This document shows, piece by piece, positions 24,012 to 34,427 of a DNA stretch of 64,000 nucleotides (positions are counted from its first letter, which is position 1; each line of letters opens with the position of its first letter). The notes below the pieces were generated by a model. The model was not told the origin of the DNA, did no database searches, and was given only the letters and a program-made list of their open reading frames with translations. Source of the stretch: Apoderus coryli (Eukaryota > Arthropoda > Insecta > Coleoptera > Attelabidae); NCBI GenBank assembly GCA_911728435.2, contig OU452203.1:12793651-12857650 (forward strand), read 5' to 3'. A program made the translations under genes and the position numbers.

Positions 24012-24199
24012 TGTATTTTTTATCCGTACTTATTTCCAAATGCTTAAATGCAATTACAGAGCTGGTGTAGAACTAAACTTGGGAATTTGCAGAGATCAAA
24101 GAAAACTATTTGCAATTCCGAATAGCGAAAGACGTGCTGTTATATCGTATTTGATCTACTGATGATGATCGATATCTATATAGTTGTAAATTTTAGATA

Positions 24200-24285
24200 T
24201 TCCATACCTGTCTTGATAAAAAAAAAGTCATCGACGTATCGTAGGAGAGGGCAAATTCCAAACTTTGTCTTTTCAAAATACTTTA
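24200..24285 (-). pseudogene. Possible Penelope reverse-transcriptase scrap
   Basis: Minus-strand translation reads KYFEKTKFGICPLLRYVDDFF. The RYVDD catalytic box preceded by a Pro-containing segment is characteristic of Penelope-like reverse transcriptases (a k-RYVDD block). Only about 28 codons are recognisable, and both sides degenerate at once. The hammerhead-like motifs 0.7-1.3 kb away support a Penelope origin. Confidence 0.45.
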
Positions 24286-24649
24286 ATAATTAATTTCATT
24301 AAACAGCAGATCGAGATTGACAAACCATTAATCAATATTATTATCAGTACGGTAGACAGTTTATTTCCAGAGCAAACTTGTTTCAAATGCAAAAGACGCA
24401 TAATGAAAAACTGCTATTATCAATCATCAAATTTTCATGTAAGAAAACTTTCGAGAAACTTTTATTAATAATTTTTGAAATTATCTACTTTATTAGACTT
24501 TTATATAACGTTTTGAGTTTGTTGTTGTTAATACATATTATTACTATAAGGTTAAAAAAATAAGATTGAAAATGTATTTGACAAAACCGTCAAAATTCAT
24601 CTTTTTAAATATAATCACTAGTAATACTACAAGAGGTTATATTACTTCC

Positions 24650-24780
24650 GGAAATTTTTTCAAGCTCATGAATAATTTGAAAATCGCATCGAAGACGACG
24701 GATTATTTCCGGATTTAATTTAACCTCGAGCGGTATTCGGTAAGAAAATTCCACCCCAAATTGTGTTTAAAGTAAAATAA
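24650..24780 (+). other. Short coding-like relic, unidentified
   Basis: In one frame: FQAHE-stop-FENRIEDDGLFPDLI-stop-PRAVFGKKIPPQIVFKVK-stop. The residue mix looks like real protein with two stops rather than translated AT-rich DNA. I do not recognise the family. Confidence 0.3.
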
Positions 24781-25190
24781 ATAATGCTTGAGAGCCATAT
24801 ATTTTTTTAATATCGATTGTAGTTGCGCAAAGATGCTATTTCAATATTTAGCATAGCTCTCCTGATTTCATTGTATGAATAGTTTATTTTACTACAATTG
24901 GTAGAAAATTAAAATTTTATTATTTTTCCATAAACAGATTTAGTTTTCTCCGCAGCATTGGCGGCAATGGAATCTCAGCTTAAAAATTATTGATTTCTAC
25001 TCATTGTAGTTACAGGGAAATAGAATTTTAGGACTAGTGGTAGAAAATTGATTTTTTTTGTTTTTATATCAATTTTTTATGCGTAGGTACATTAGATATG
25101 ACGTGCATAATTAGCTCCAACGAATATGGTTGAGAGTAATATTATTTTAATATCGATTGTAGTTGTGCAAAAATAGTAGAAGTTCCGTTC
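24780..25190 (+). repeat. Imperfect direct repeat
   Basis: TTTAATATCGATTGTAGTTG followed by (T/C)GCAAA occurs at about 24811 and 25146, with other shared words (GTAGAAAATT) between. Spacing about 335 bp suggests an old tandem duplication. Confidence 0.6.
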
Positions 25191-25235
25191 ATAACCAATT
25201 TGTCAATTTTTTTGACGTTTTCTAGAATAAATCAA
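25187..25235 (-). mobile_element. mariner scrap
   Basis: CGTTCATAACCAATTT, then TTTTTTTGACGTTTTCTAGAATA, matches 29347-29390 inside the deleted mariner (the region encoding NVKKNQKLVMNDR). Only about 45 bp long. Confidence 0.6.
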
Positions 25236-25925
25236 TTATTTTGCCAATATTACTTTCATGCATGTGAAAACAAAAGCGGCGCACCTCACAATTAAGCTCA
25301 GAGAAGAAGACGACCACTGGTTTCGAACCAAGGAAAATTCTCATGGAGGAATCGATCCATATTGAAGATGATAATAACTAAATATGTGATTTTTTCCCAA
25401 CCCTCGTATAATTTACTCTGATAAATAATAGCCATTATTACTCGTTGGAGCGAGTTTCCTAAAATAATGACTCAATATAGACAATTCATGTTCAGAAACA
25501 AGTAAATTAGGACAACACAGTGTGAGTGTGAAAATACGTGGGTTTTTCTATCAATTCCCAAGCCTCAAGTATTGTTGTATGGCAAAAACAAAAACAGTTA
25601 GGAAAAAAACAACATTGAGTGAGAGAAAAATAGAGAGAAAGCAGTGTGAGAAGCAGCCAAGCACGAGATGAGGAAAAACTCTGAAAACGAATCGTTTTAT
25701 TATTCCGTTTTGACAGCAGAAAACGTTCTACAACACAAAGCTTTTGAACGGTGAATTATAAATTAGGAGAATAATCCGGGGATTCCATATCACATATTTA
25801 CGTTGCTCCCAGTCCAGATATACTTCCATAAATTTTCTGAAATGTTTATTCAAATTTTTACTACTACGACTATGTGTATGTCTCTAATCTAGTAAATACC
25901 TACATATCCGTATCCGTAGTTTTGC
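25236..25925. other. No recognised feature
   Basis: No gene or repeat family recognised. Confidence 0.4.
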
Positions 25926-26020
25926 TTAAATTAGCAGCACCTCAGTCTAAATTTGTTGAACCAGACTGAGGCATGAGCCGACAAATACTGACGATATCGT
26001 TTCGCTCTTCGACATTATTT
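25926..26020. repeat. Dispersed repeat, copy 2
   Basis: Diverged match to 4466-4560 in the same orientation, ending about 30 bp before the Harbinger-like element. Confidence 0.6.
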
Positions 26021-26050
26021 TGTCTCAATGGTGTGGTGAACATACCCTTA

Positions 26051-26741
26051 GGCCCATTCTACACGAGTCACAAAAACGCGACCCGTTAGTCGCTCAGTCG
26101 CTTGGAAATTTGCCCATTCTATACGAGCGTGTAGACGCGCCTTTGTATCGCGTATATCCGGCGAATAAAACGCGACCCATTCTAGACTAGCGATAAAACG
26201 CCTCATATTTGCTATGGATCCCGTACAAGTTGGGTGTATCGCTGTTCACCAATTAACGTTATTAAGTTTGTTGGCCAAAACACGTAAAAAAAGACGTTCG
26301 TGGGTATACCCCGGTTGTTCAAACATTACTTCTGTTACATTCACCCAACACTTAGCTTTCATATCCCTATTAGAACAATCCTTACTTTTAACATTATCGA
26401 GAATAGGTTGATCCTCAATTTTACAACTAAATCATTCAGTGTCACACATCTTGTTTGCAAAGACACCAAGCAGAACAATCTACTAGTGTGGACTGGTGAA
26501 GGACAAATCGGCTCTGCCGGCCAGACGCTTGCAAGTAGCTACATGTAGAATGACACTCTGGCGCCCGACTTTTACGCAACGCCTTGCGTCAATACGCCGA
26601 CACGCCAACGAACGCGTCCACACGCGACCGCAAATTTGCCCGTATAGTACCTAGGCCCAATTAACACTCTGTGGTTCTGTGAGACACGCGTGTCGCTCGC
26701 AGGCAAACGGTCGCGTTTTTGTGGCTGGTGTAGAATTGGCC
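26051..26741 (+). mobile_element. PIF/Harbinger-like non-autonomous element
   Basis: Inverted ends of about 38 bp: the left reads GGCCCATTCTACACGAGTCA then CAAAAACGCGACC; the right end on the minus strand reads GGCCAATTCTACACCAGCCA then CAAAAACGCGACC. They extend outward through CTTA/TAAG; a three-base target duplication of the TTA type cannot be separated from the ends. Several internal words repeat the end (GCGACC, CCATTCTA). Total about 690 bp, too short for the two Harbinger genes. Confidence 0.75.
26214..26411 (+). pseudogene. Possible Harbinger transposase N-terminal stub
   Basis: A frame beginning MDPVQVGCIAV reaches KKRRSWVYPG; a basic RRxWVxP box near the N-terminus is common in insect Harbinger transposases. 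Everything after is unrelated or shifted. Consistent with an internal-deletion derivative of a full Harbinger, but the stub is short. Confidence 0.45.
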
Positions 26742-26744
26742 TAA

Positions 26745-27500
26745 GTATAATTCGACATTATGCATTGAGCCGCCTTCATGCATTGCTAGATGAAGGGATT
26801 TTTATTTGTCACCGGAAATTATTTATTTTTATTAAATAAGTTTGTTTGTGAATAGAATTTTTAATAAAATATATTATAAAATATACAACCTTACGTTATT
26901 CTCTCTAAATTATGCGTCAATTGCGACAAAAAAAAAATAAGAGAAATAATAAACGCGTGGTAATATTAAATTTTCTGGGCTGTAATAAGTTTCACCGTCG
27001 TCGCACTCAGTCGCCTGTGTGTGAGAGAATAACTTTTACCAGTACGCCAACACATGGCGACACTACAAACAATTTTTAATTAATTTTCATTTGAATTATC
27101 GTCAGACCTGAAAACCGTGTGGCAGCCAGCACAAAAACGGAGCACGACGGCATAAAAAAATCCTGCCTGCTTTTTAGTCATAGCAGGAGATGGAGGACAA
27201 GTAGCGATAGTAGTAGTCTGCTCAGCAAAGCTGGTGCTGGTGGCGTTTCAATTTTTCCATATTAAAATTTGCAAAGGACGCGATAGTATGCACACGTTTT
27301 AACCGAAATTTATTTTTCACAAGAATTAATTTCCACCGCATAAATGTCAAACGAAACATTCTTACCAGAGAATTTATAGCTTAACAGTCTCGAACTTTGA
27401 TTATTATTATTCAGCTGCCATTTGAATTTTATTTTGTAAAAGTACTCCATTCTTAAGTGACGTTATAATTTCAATAATGGAAATCCAATTTTCACGTAAT
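26745..27500. other. Non-coding, GC-variable
   Basis: No gene recognised. CACGACGGCATAAAAAAA at 27152-27169 is an exact inverted match to the LINE 5' junction at 27595-27612. A GC-richer stretch lies at 27110-27250. Confidence 0.4.
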
Positions 27501-27590
27501 AAATTTAATATGATAATCGTTAGTTTAGTTGCTTGCGATTTTTCAACTTTTCGATACCACTTTTATAGTACGAATTCTCTTTCTCGTCAG

Positions 27591-29078
27591 CATTTTTTTA
27601 TGCCGTCGTGATCCTGACCTAAATTATTACTTAACAAATCGAAAAATCGTTTTTCAAGAACTTTTTGAATTTACACTTATCGATGAAGCTTTGATTATGA
27701 ACTTGCTTTTTGGCATGAAGTCTAGAGCGATTGAAGCAGATTCGATTAGTGTTGAGATGGTTTTGCTGTGCTGTCCTGGGGTTTTGCCATATATTGTTAA
27801 TATAATTAACTCCTGTTTGGTGTTTGGTACTTTCCCATCCCATCGGGAGGCTATCCAAAATTCATCCGCTGCCAAAAAGATTATGTGTTTCTGACTTTAG
27901 TGATCTTAGACTAATTTCATTACTTCCGACTCTCTAAATTTAAAAAAAAATTATGTATTGGCAGATACTTAAGCACTTAAATAAATATAATCTACTTCCT
28001 GAGAGGCAGTCCGGATTCAGAAAAGGGTATAGTTGTACAACGGCGATGCTTGATTTAGTTGCTGATATTCTTCATGATATAGACTGCGGAAGATCGACAG
28101 CCCTTGTACTTCTTGATTTCTCAAAGGCATTCGATACTATCAATGATGAAATACTCTTCGCCGTTCTTCATTATTTTGGATTCTCAAATAATTCGATCAA
28201 TTTGTTAAAGTCATATTTCGATGGTAGATATCAATTCGTTGAGACTTCAGAGGGCAGATCGGATCTGGGAGAGTTACTATGTGGTGTGCCGCAGGGGTCA
28301 GTCTTGGGTCCGCTACTGTTTTGTTTGTATACCGCTAATTTACCGGAGTGTTTGCAGAAATGTACTGGATATTATTATGCTGACGATAGTCAAATACGGC
28401 TTTCCTTCGATCCATCCGATGTGCACAATGTACATGGTATTTAATAATGAACTGGGTTTGTTTCTTGACCGATCTGCTCAACATCAACTGGAAGTGACTC
28501 CCTCCAAATCGAAATTTTTGGTATTTGGAAAGAGCAATCAGTCCTTGATTTCAGTGGGATCTGCGAGGAGTCTTGGGGTTGAGTTGGATGTGGATTTGAG
28601 ATTTACTGGTCATGTTAATCAATGTTCGCAGAAAGCATACACCGTTATGACAATGCTTTATCCTCACAAACATGTGTTGCAACAGGGGTTAAAATTGAAA
28701 TTAACTAACAGTCTTATATTGTCACATTTCAACTATGCTGACGTAGTTTATCATCCATGTTTGATGCTTGCTGATAGGGCTCGAATACAAAGAGTTCAAA
28801 AATCGTGTCTGAGGTTCACTTATGGTATCAAATTCCGTCGGACATAAAAAGCTTGAAACTATCATCTTTCAGAAACTCCTACCGGAAAACTCTATATAGG
28901 GTTAACAGATATTTTGAATAATTAGTACTAGTTTAGGTAAACTGGGGCTAGAAACTTCGTATCAGTATTTGCTGTTTTCTAGCCCCTTTTGCAGTTATCG
29001 TAAATATAAATTGTTTTTCGTTTATTTGTAATATTTGTGTGAATTGATTGCTGCAAATAAACTGATTTATTATTATTA
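27591..29078 (+). mobile_element. 5'-truncated Jockey/CR1-type LINE
   Basis: Inserted within the mariner tail. The 5' end starts inside the reverse-transcriptase gene, and the 3' end finishes CAAATAAACTGATTTATTATTATTATT, an ATT microsatellite tail. The flanks are TCGTCAG on the left and TTCAGTG on the right, so a short target duplication of about TCAG is possible. Endonuclease domain absent. Confidence 0.85.
27609..28850 (+). pseudogene. LINE reverse transcriptase
   Basis: RNA-dependent DNA polymerase domain of a non-LTR element. Finger region first (27609-27890: AIEADSISVEMV, then LPYIVNIINSCL). Then, from 27953, a 163-codon frame with RQSGFRKGYSCTTAMLD (residues 19-35), LLDFSKAFDTIND (palm block A, 53-65), GVPQGSVLGP (111-120) and the YADD catalytic box (142-145). 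A shift near 28440 moves to another frame that continues with the thumb and C-terminal region (SKFLVFGKSNQ, LGVELDVDLRF, ADRARIQRVQKSCLRF) to about 28847. The catalytic residues are intact, but the gene is truncated at the 5' end and shifted at least twice. Confidence 0.92.
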
Positions 29079-29500
29079 TTCAGTGATTACTTCATCATTG
29101 GACTTAAATCTCTTTCCAGCAAGCATTCTCTTGAGATCTGAAAAGAGGTAAAAGTCGCTGGAGGTTAAATATAAAGAATACGGTGGGTGAGTAAGCAATT
29201 CGAAGCCCAATTCATTCAATTTTCCCATAGTAGTACTTTGCATAGAGCTTTCCCATACCCAAATGTTCGTGTAAAATGGTAAAAACACTACCATCTGATA
29301 TCTTTACAATGTCAGCTAGCTCGTGCACCTTCAATTTGCGATCGTTCATAACCAATTTTTGATTTTTTTTGACGTTTTCTGGAATAACAGCCTCATTTGG
29401 GCGTCCACTGCACTCTGCATCATTTGTGCTGGTACAACCACGTTTAAATTCAGCAATCCACTTCTGTACCATTTGTCTTGATGGAGCAGAGTTCGGACAA
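29076..29500 (-). pseudogene. mariner transposase, catalytic centre deleted
   Basis: The N-terminal segment reads SAPSRQMVQKWIAEF, then CSGRPNEAVIPENV, then VHELADIVKISDGSVFTIL, the paired helix-turn-helix of irritans/mellifera-type mariners. After HLGMGKLYAK the frame jumps into MGKLNELGFELLTHPPYS, SSDFYLFSDLKRMLAGKRF and SNDEV. The blocks carrying the first (GDETW-like) and second (HDNA-like) Asp are gone, and in the third block the usual YSPDLAPSD reads YSLYLTSSD. A clean internal deletion, followed by the LINE insertion after SNDEVIT. Confidence 0.88.
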
Positions 29501-29599
29501 TGTTTATCAAGCCATTGTAGTGCGCATTATATGGTCCTTAGAAGTGGAAATCAAATTCGCATTGAGGTTTTTCAGGCTACAATTTACATACATGCTTTT

Positions 29600-30039
29600 T
29601 GATCTTATTTCTTCATTATCCTTTATTATTTTCATTTAACTAATTTTAAAGTAATAATAATAAATAAATATCTAGAAACATAATTGATATGAACCGAAGA
29701 CTTGAAAATCATAACTTACAGAGACAACACTGCTGGTGCTACCGCAACTTGCCTAATTTCTCTTTACGAAACGGATATCCTGACGATATTTTAGCGTGCT
29801 AGAAGGGATATTGGATTTGAGCGTGATTCACAAATCGAATTTTCGAATACATATATATTTGGTGCAAAGCAAAGGGATTGAGAATCTTTTACTTCTAGTA
29901 TCACGTACGAACTTAGTCATTGCAATATTTGACCTTATTTTAGTGTGCGATATATTATAAAATATTGGATTTATAAAAATTTTGTTGATATTGTATGAGA
30001 TAATTGTATTTGTGAGGAATACAACTTACCGGTCTACAC
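29600..30039. other. No recognised feature
   Basis: AT-rich; may include the decayed 5' end of the mariner near 29600. Confidence 0.4.
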
Positions 30040-30210
30040 ATTAAAGGCATTATGTACATGGCGGCAACTTTGCCGTCCTAATAAAGAAGAGCGAATGTTA
30101 CAAAGTTTTGAGAAACCGCCGGTGTTTAGATTTTTTTTGAATGTTTTTTTAGAGACTTTTTGCGAGTTGTTTGTTGACATTTAGATTTTTCTAGCAATTT
30201 TATTAGGGCG
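30040..30210 (+). repeat. Dispersed repeat R2, copy 1
   Basis: Matches 41480-41650 in the same orientation: GCGAATGTTACA versus CCGAATGTTACA, GTTT(T/G)GAGAAA, and TTTTGCGAGTTGTTT are shared. Non-coding; family unknown. Confidence 0.65.
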
Positions 30211-30774
30211 TAATCTTTATTTTGTAAAAGAAATAAGCGTCTACACAGCGAAAAAATTGAGTTATTCGAAAAGAAAATCGAATCTGCTGTCCCAAAATAA
30301 CACAACCGTACCAAAGAAAAATTGCGAATGTAACAAATTTGCGACATTCGCTATTTTTAATTACGTTGAGATGGACTGCTTCATACCAACATGCAAGTAA
30401 AAGAAAGAAAATGTTACAAAACTGCAGTTGAAAAGTAGTTTCATGGTTTGAGAATGTATGCATTTTTTTGTAACAGAAAAACAAGTGTATGTTTAGCTGT
30501 ATTTGTTGGCAGAGTGTGTTTTGCTTAGTTTTTCGTGATTATTAAGTTACACTTCTTTTCACAAATGGCAGAACAGAAAATAAACAGACTATCTCTTCAA
30601 GCAATTAAGCACAAAATGATCGCGTCACGTTGAAAAAAATTTCATGAAATTAATAGCCTCCATATGATATATTATGTAAGCTAAAAATAAGCAGAATATA
30701 AAGTTTTTGTGGAAAAGTATCTGGAATTGCTAAAGCTTTGATAGAACTTAACCTATGGAACGTATCATAACAAA
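30211..30774. other. No recognised gene
   Basis: AT-rich. Overlapping minus-strand frames at 30126-30484 have no domain. May be part of the R2 repeat. Confidence 0.35.
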
Positions 30775-31170
30775 CGTACTTCATAGGCGTTCGGAAATAG
30801 TGAAAAATAGGTCACAATAAAAAAATATTTCCTATACAAATAAACTTATTCGAAATATGAAATTGTGATCAAATATAACCTAAAAATTTTCACATAGAAG
30901 AATTGATTCACACAGGCGTTTACAAATAGTGTAAAAAGTGGACAAAAATTCCTCAAACATACCAGACAAATTGGCTAATTATATATTATAGTTTTGATAT
31001 AAGATGAACTACAAAATCCGGCATAAAAAAGCTTGTTTACATAGGCGTTCCATAAATAGTAGAAAAGAGTCAAAAAATGAGATTGTAAAAAGGATATATT
31101 TAGCCTTTCAAGTAGTTGAATTGGTGTTAAAAATACACAACAAAAAATGTATGAACCATATTTATGAGTC
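30775..31170 (+). repeat. Degenerate ~128-bp tandem repeat
   Basis: The motif CAYAGGCGTT...AAATAGT(G/A)...AAAA occurs at about 30782, 30912 and 31038. Spacings of 130 and 126 bp point to three diverged units; sequence between motifs has drifted. The 110-codon frame over the third unit (31004-31336) is Lys-rich and probably chance. Confidence 0.5.
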
Positions 31171-32040
31171 CGCAAAAAAAATAGCTAATGTCTACAAAAA
31201 AAAATATTTTATTTGGAAATATAGCTTGTCAACAAGAGTCTTAAGAGCAAGTAAGGTAAATGACAAAAAGGTCACAAAAATATTACTTATGCACTTAAAT
31301 ATCTCTCTATCTGTAAAAAATATACAATTTTTGTAGAAGGTGTGCAGGTGTTTTAAATTTTCAAATCTTATAAAATAAAAATGAAATATTATGTTCCTGT
31401 TTCAATGTATTACCCAGAACCCTGACAAGTGTCTCAGATCTATCAACTAATTTGTTTGTACCTTCATAAAAAAAATGTTGAATATTTTGCCGAGAAATAC
31501 GCCGTATGTAAAGTGCTCCTTTACATCAATTCAAATTTCTCCCCACGTAGTTTTTTTTTGTCATTTTTGGCACAAATAAGAATTCTAGACTATAGGGTGT
31601 GTGATCTATAGTATTGGAGCATTGAGAGACACTTTGCGTCAAATTTCTCTTCCCTGAATGTTTTTTTTAACTGTTCTAAGGCTAAACGTTGTATTCTTCA
31701 GATAAATAAAGTTAACTGCATGAAAATCCTCAGTGCTCTAGATAGGGCGGTTCCATAGCCCAATAATTACCGAATCATCCGTGGAGATCAGGCAGCAGAT
31801 TATGTGAATATATTTGGCCTAAAATTTGCTCTTCAAATGTTTCAATTTCGATGCATTTTTTGATCTGATCATTCTTCAAATGAATGCTGGTTGGCTTCTT
31901 GATATCCAGGAAATCAACAACAACTCTCATCTAAAATAGACTCGATCTCTTGAATAGTTAGATTTTTTTTGACAATCTACTAATAACTATCCGAAAAAAC
32001 TAATAAATACTATTTTCAGAAAACGAGTACCTACATAAAT
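31171..32040. other. No recognised feature
   Basis: AT-rich; probably contains the decayed 5' portion of the Penelope-like element that becomes readable at 32.09 kb. Confidence 0.35.
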
Positions 32041-32087
32041 CTGACAATAGAAATAACATAGCACACAACAATGATAACAATATTAAT

Positions 32088-32462
32088 TTGTCTGCAAATA
32101 TTAATGGGTTGTCTGAAAATCTAAAACAAAGATTAAAAAAATACAATATTACCGTCTGTCACAAAAGTAATAATGTTCTAAAACCTCAAATATATACAAA
32201 ATTAAAAGGTGGAACCCCAAAAAGTAACAATGCCCACGTAGTATACAAAATACCATGCCAAAATTGCAATGCAACCTACATTGATCAAACCAAACAACAT
32301 CTAAATAAAAGGATAGGTAACCATAAAAATCCCAACACAGGAATAACCGCTGTAAAGAAACATCAAATGACATACAACCATAGTTTTGATTATGATAAAA
32401 CTGCTATTCTTGCAAAGGAACGAAATAAGAAAAAAATCACCGAGGTACTGTTTGTAGACTAA
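32088..32462 (+). pseudogene. Penelope-like GIY-YIG endonuclease domain
   Basis: A 124-codon frame with the C-terminal endonuclease of a Penelope-like retroelement, which nicks target DNA for integration. Residues 9-40 are the linker after reverse transcriptase (SENLKQRLKKYNI). Residues 51-60, VVYKIPCQNC, hold the GIY-equivalent strand and the CXXC typical of Penelope, and residues 62-75, ATYIDQTKQHLNKR, the YIG-equivalent plus the catalytic Arg75. The usual Gly of YIG is Asp here. A conserved His follows at 79. Ends EVLFVD-stop. No reverse-transcriptase domain is readable upstream, so it is a 5'-truncated or decayed copy. A hammerhead-like motif follows 14 bp after the stop. Confidence 0.85.
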
Positions 32463-32476
32463 TAGAAAAAAAAATC

Positions 32477-32510
32477 CTGAAGAAGACAAAAATGTGTTCG
32501 TCGAAACGTT
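32477..32510 (+). ncRNA. Hammerhead-like motif after GIY-YIG
   Basis: CTGAAGA (32477-32483), one A, GAC...GTC as a short stem II over a 12-base loop, GAAAC (32503-32507), then GTTG. Directly downstream of a Penelope endonuclease in the same orientation, which is where Penelope terminal repeats lie. Stem I is not evident, and the cleavage triplet would be GTT. Confidence 0.55.
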
Positions 32511-33566
32511 GAAGAAGAAAAAAGAAGTTTGACATGAAATAAAAAAAAATTCACTTTTGTTCCAATACGAACCAAAAACTTTTACAATCCCGTGTCTGTG
32601 TGCGAATACAGATAACAGCTAAATATATAAGCGAATATATAACAGCTAAATCGACAATCTATCTGTCAATTCCTCACCGATCACCAGTGATGAGTCGTGG
32701 ATCTGTCTGGTGAAAGTCCAGGCTTTCATACAAAAAAATCTTGTTTTGTTTATCAAATCCGAACAATTTATTATTTTATTCACTAAAAGTGCCCTCAATT
32801 TTCGCAAATTGTTCATTTTTATGACAACCATAAGAAAGTAGATCCTACACCAGATCGCATTTAATAAAGTAAACCAACGCGTCTTGTTAGACTCACCCTG
32901 TATAGTATCGTTACATACATCGGATACGTATTTTCCGAATAAACAAACACTAACCTTTCTATAATTTATTTGTGGGAAACTTTTAATCATATTCCACACC
33001 ACTATCGATTTATCGATTGTTTATTTAAATTATTTAACAGAACAGTTTTCTGTGACAGCTTTTCGTGAAATAGTAACGAGAACAAAATAAAGCGGACATG
33101 GCGTGGTTGTTTTTTTTTCTTTATTTTCCATTTTCTTATTGTAGCCTTTTTCTTATAATAGAAAATTTAAATTACATTGTAATATGTGACACGGTCGTAT
33201 TTTAATTACTGGGCGTAAGTTACTGAGAAATTTATTAATAGTAGTTTCAATCAGTAAAAATCTGGTTAACAGATTTGTAAATAATTAATTATTGTTTTCT
33301 GTATTGTAAAATCGATTGTATACCGCTCCTTTTTCAAGGCTTGCATTAAGTTGTATTTTATCTTTAAGTGGTACACACAAAAAAAAAGCTCTAAGACGTC
33401 GAAGTCAAGTGCACTTTTAAATTAAATAATAAAAAAAAATCAACGCCAAAAACAAAAAACTACAACAGCATAATACACCCAACAGCTAAATCCCACTTTT
33501 AGAAGAGAAAAGAATAGGCCAGAAATACAAAAGGTTTTAGAAAATATAAAAGTACTTCTTTCAATA
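32511..33566. other. No recognised gene
   Basis: The word TTAGACTCACCCTGTATA at about 32888 matches TAGACTCACCCTGTATA at 44278, probably ends of a non-autonomous Tc1/mariner-type family. ACACACAAAAAAAAAGCTC at 33372 resembles the left end of the candidate element that follows. Confidence 0.35.
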
Positions 33567-34334
33567 CACACAAAAAAAAAATTCCTTGATTTAAAGTAAA
33601 ATATCTTGATTGAAAGAAATCTTGTCTTTCATATGTGTCGAAGAAATGGTCTTTTAATTTAAGTCCATTGACAATGTACTTAAAGTATGAACCTCATGTT
33701 CTAATGCTAATGAAAGTGTAGATGGTTACTTTGAAACCTTACTGTGTTAAATTACTACCAAGTGAATGCATTGGTTCAAAGAAATGTTACATTCGGTTAA
33801 TTGAGAAATGACTTCAATCCTAATCTAACATTTTCTCCATGTAAATAAAAAAAGTCTTAATTTAAGGAAATAGAATTCTTCATCTGAATACCAAAGTTAA
33901 TAAATATAAATATAGAATTATTTCAATTGTAGTAACACAGTATCTTGAAATGAAACAACATGAGCAACATTTCTTTAATTTAAAGCGTTTGAATATATTA
34001 ATGTTAATTAAGAAAAATGTTAGTTTGAGGAACACAGCATTTTGAAATGAAACCAAAATCTTAATTTTGAAACAGATGAACAATAATTCAAAAGCATCGG
34101 TTCTTTACTTTTATTTACTTATTTATTTACAAGTATGTATCTAAAATATAAACTATTTGCTTTAAAATATCACAATTATTATTATATACGTATAAACCTG
34201 AGATAAACATTTAATTTTGTAATAATAACATAAAATTAAAAAAAATTAATAAAAAATATTATCTGTAAATGTAAAGTATTAGCCTTAACCTAGTACAAAA
34301 ATGAATGTATAAAATACGTATTTAAGCCATTACA

Positions 34335-34427
34335 TTACACATTATTTGATGATGGGACAGTAACCGTAGTTGAAATTCTAATTGGCCCAGTGACTGCTTC
34401 TTGCTTGTTTAAAGCTTCGTGTGCAAT
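34335..34427 (-). CDS. Possible terminal exon of the same gene
   Basis: After a good acceptor (AATCTTTGTTGTAG) a minus-strand frame reads IAHEALNKQEAVTGPIR then ISTTVTVPSSNNV-stop (stop at 34335-34337). The Ser/Thr-rich tail could follow a SAM domain. Its open frame is phase 0 whereas the exon at 35425 ends in phase 1, so at least one further exon would be needed between them; I could not identify it. Could be chance. Confidence 0.3.
   Translation of the reverse strand: MAHEALNKQEAVTGPIRISTTVTVPSSNNV

Larger units (their letters stand above)
27510..29590 (-). mobile_element. Deleted mariner carrying a nested LINE
   Basis: Minus-strand mariner of the same subfamily as the 2.7-kb fragment. 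From right to left: helix-turn-helix region (29212-29500), a jump that removes the first two catalytic Asp residues, the third-Asp region (29076-29294), then, beyond a LINE insertion (about 27591-29078), the tail KENSYYKSGIEKLKNR (27530-27590). Ends are not clear. Non-autonomous. Confidence 0.85.

Noticed and set aside
26300..26548. 82-codon frame within the Harbinger-like element
   Set aside because: Overlaps the better MDPVQVG frame, has no transposase motif, and ends in the repeated end words.
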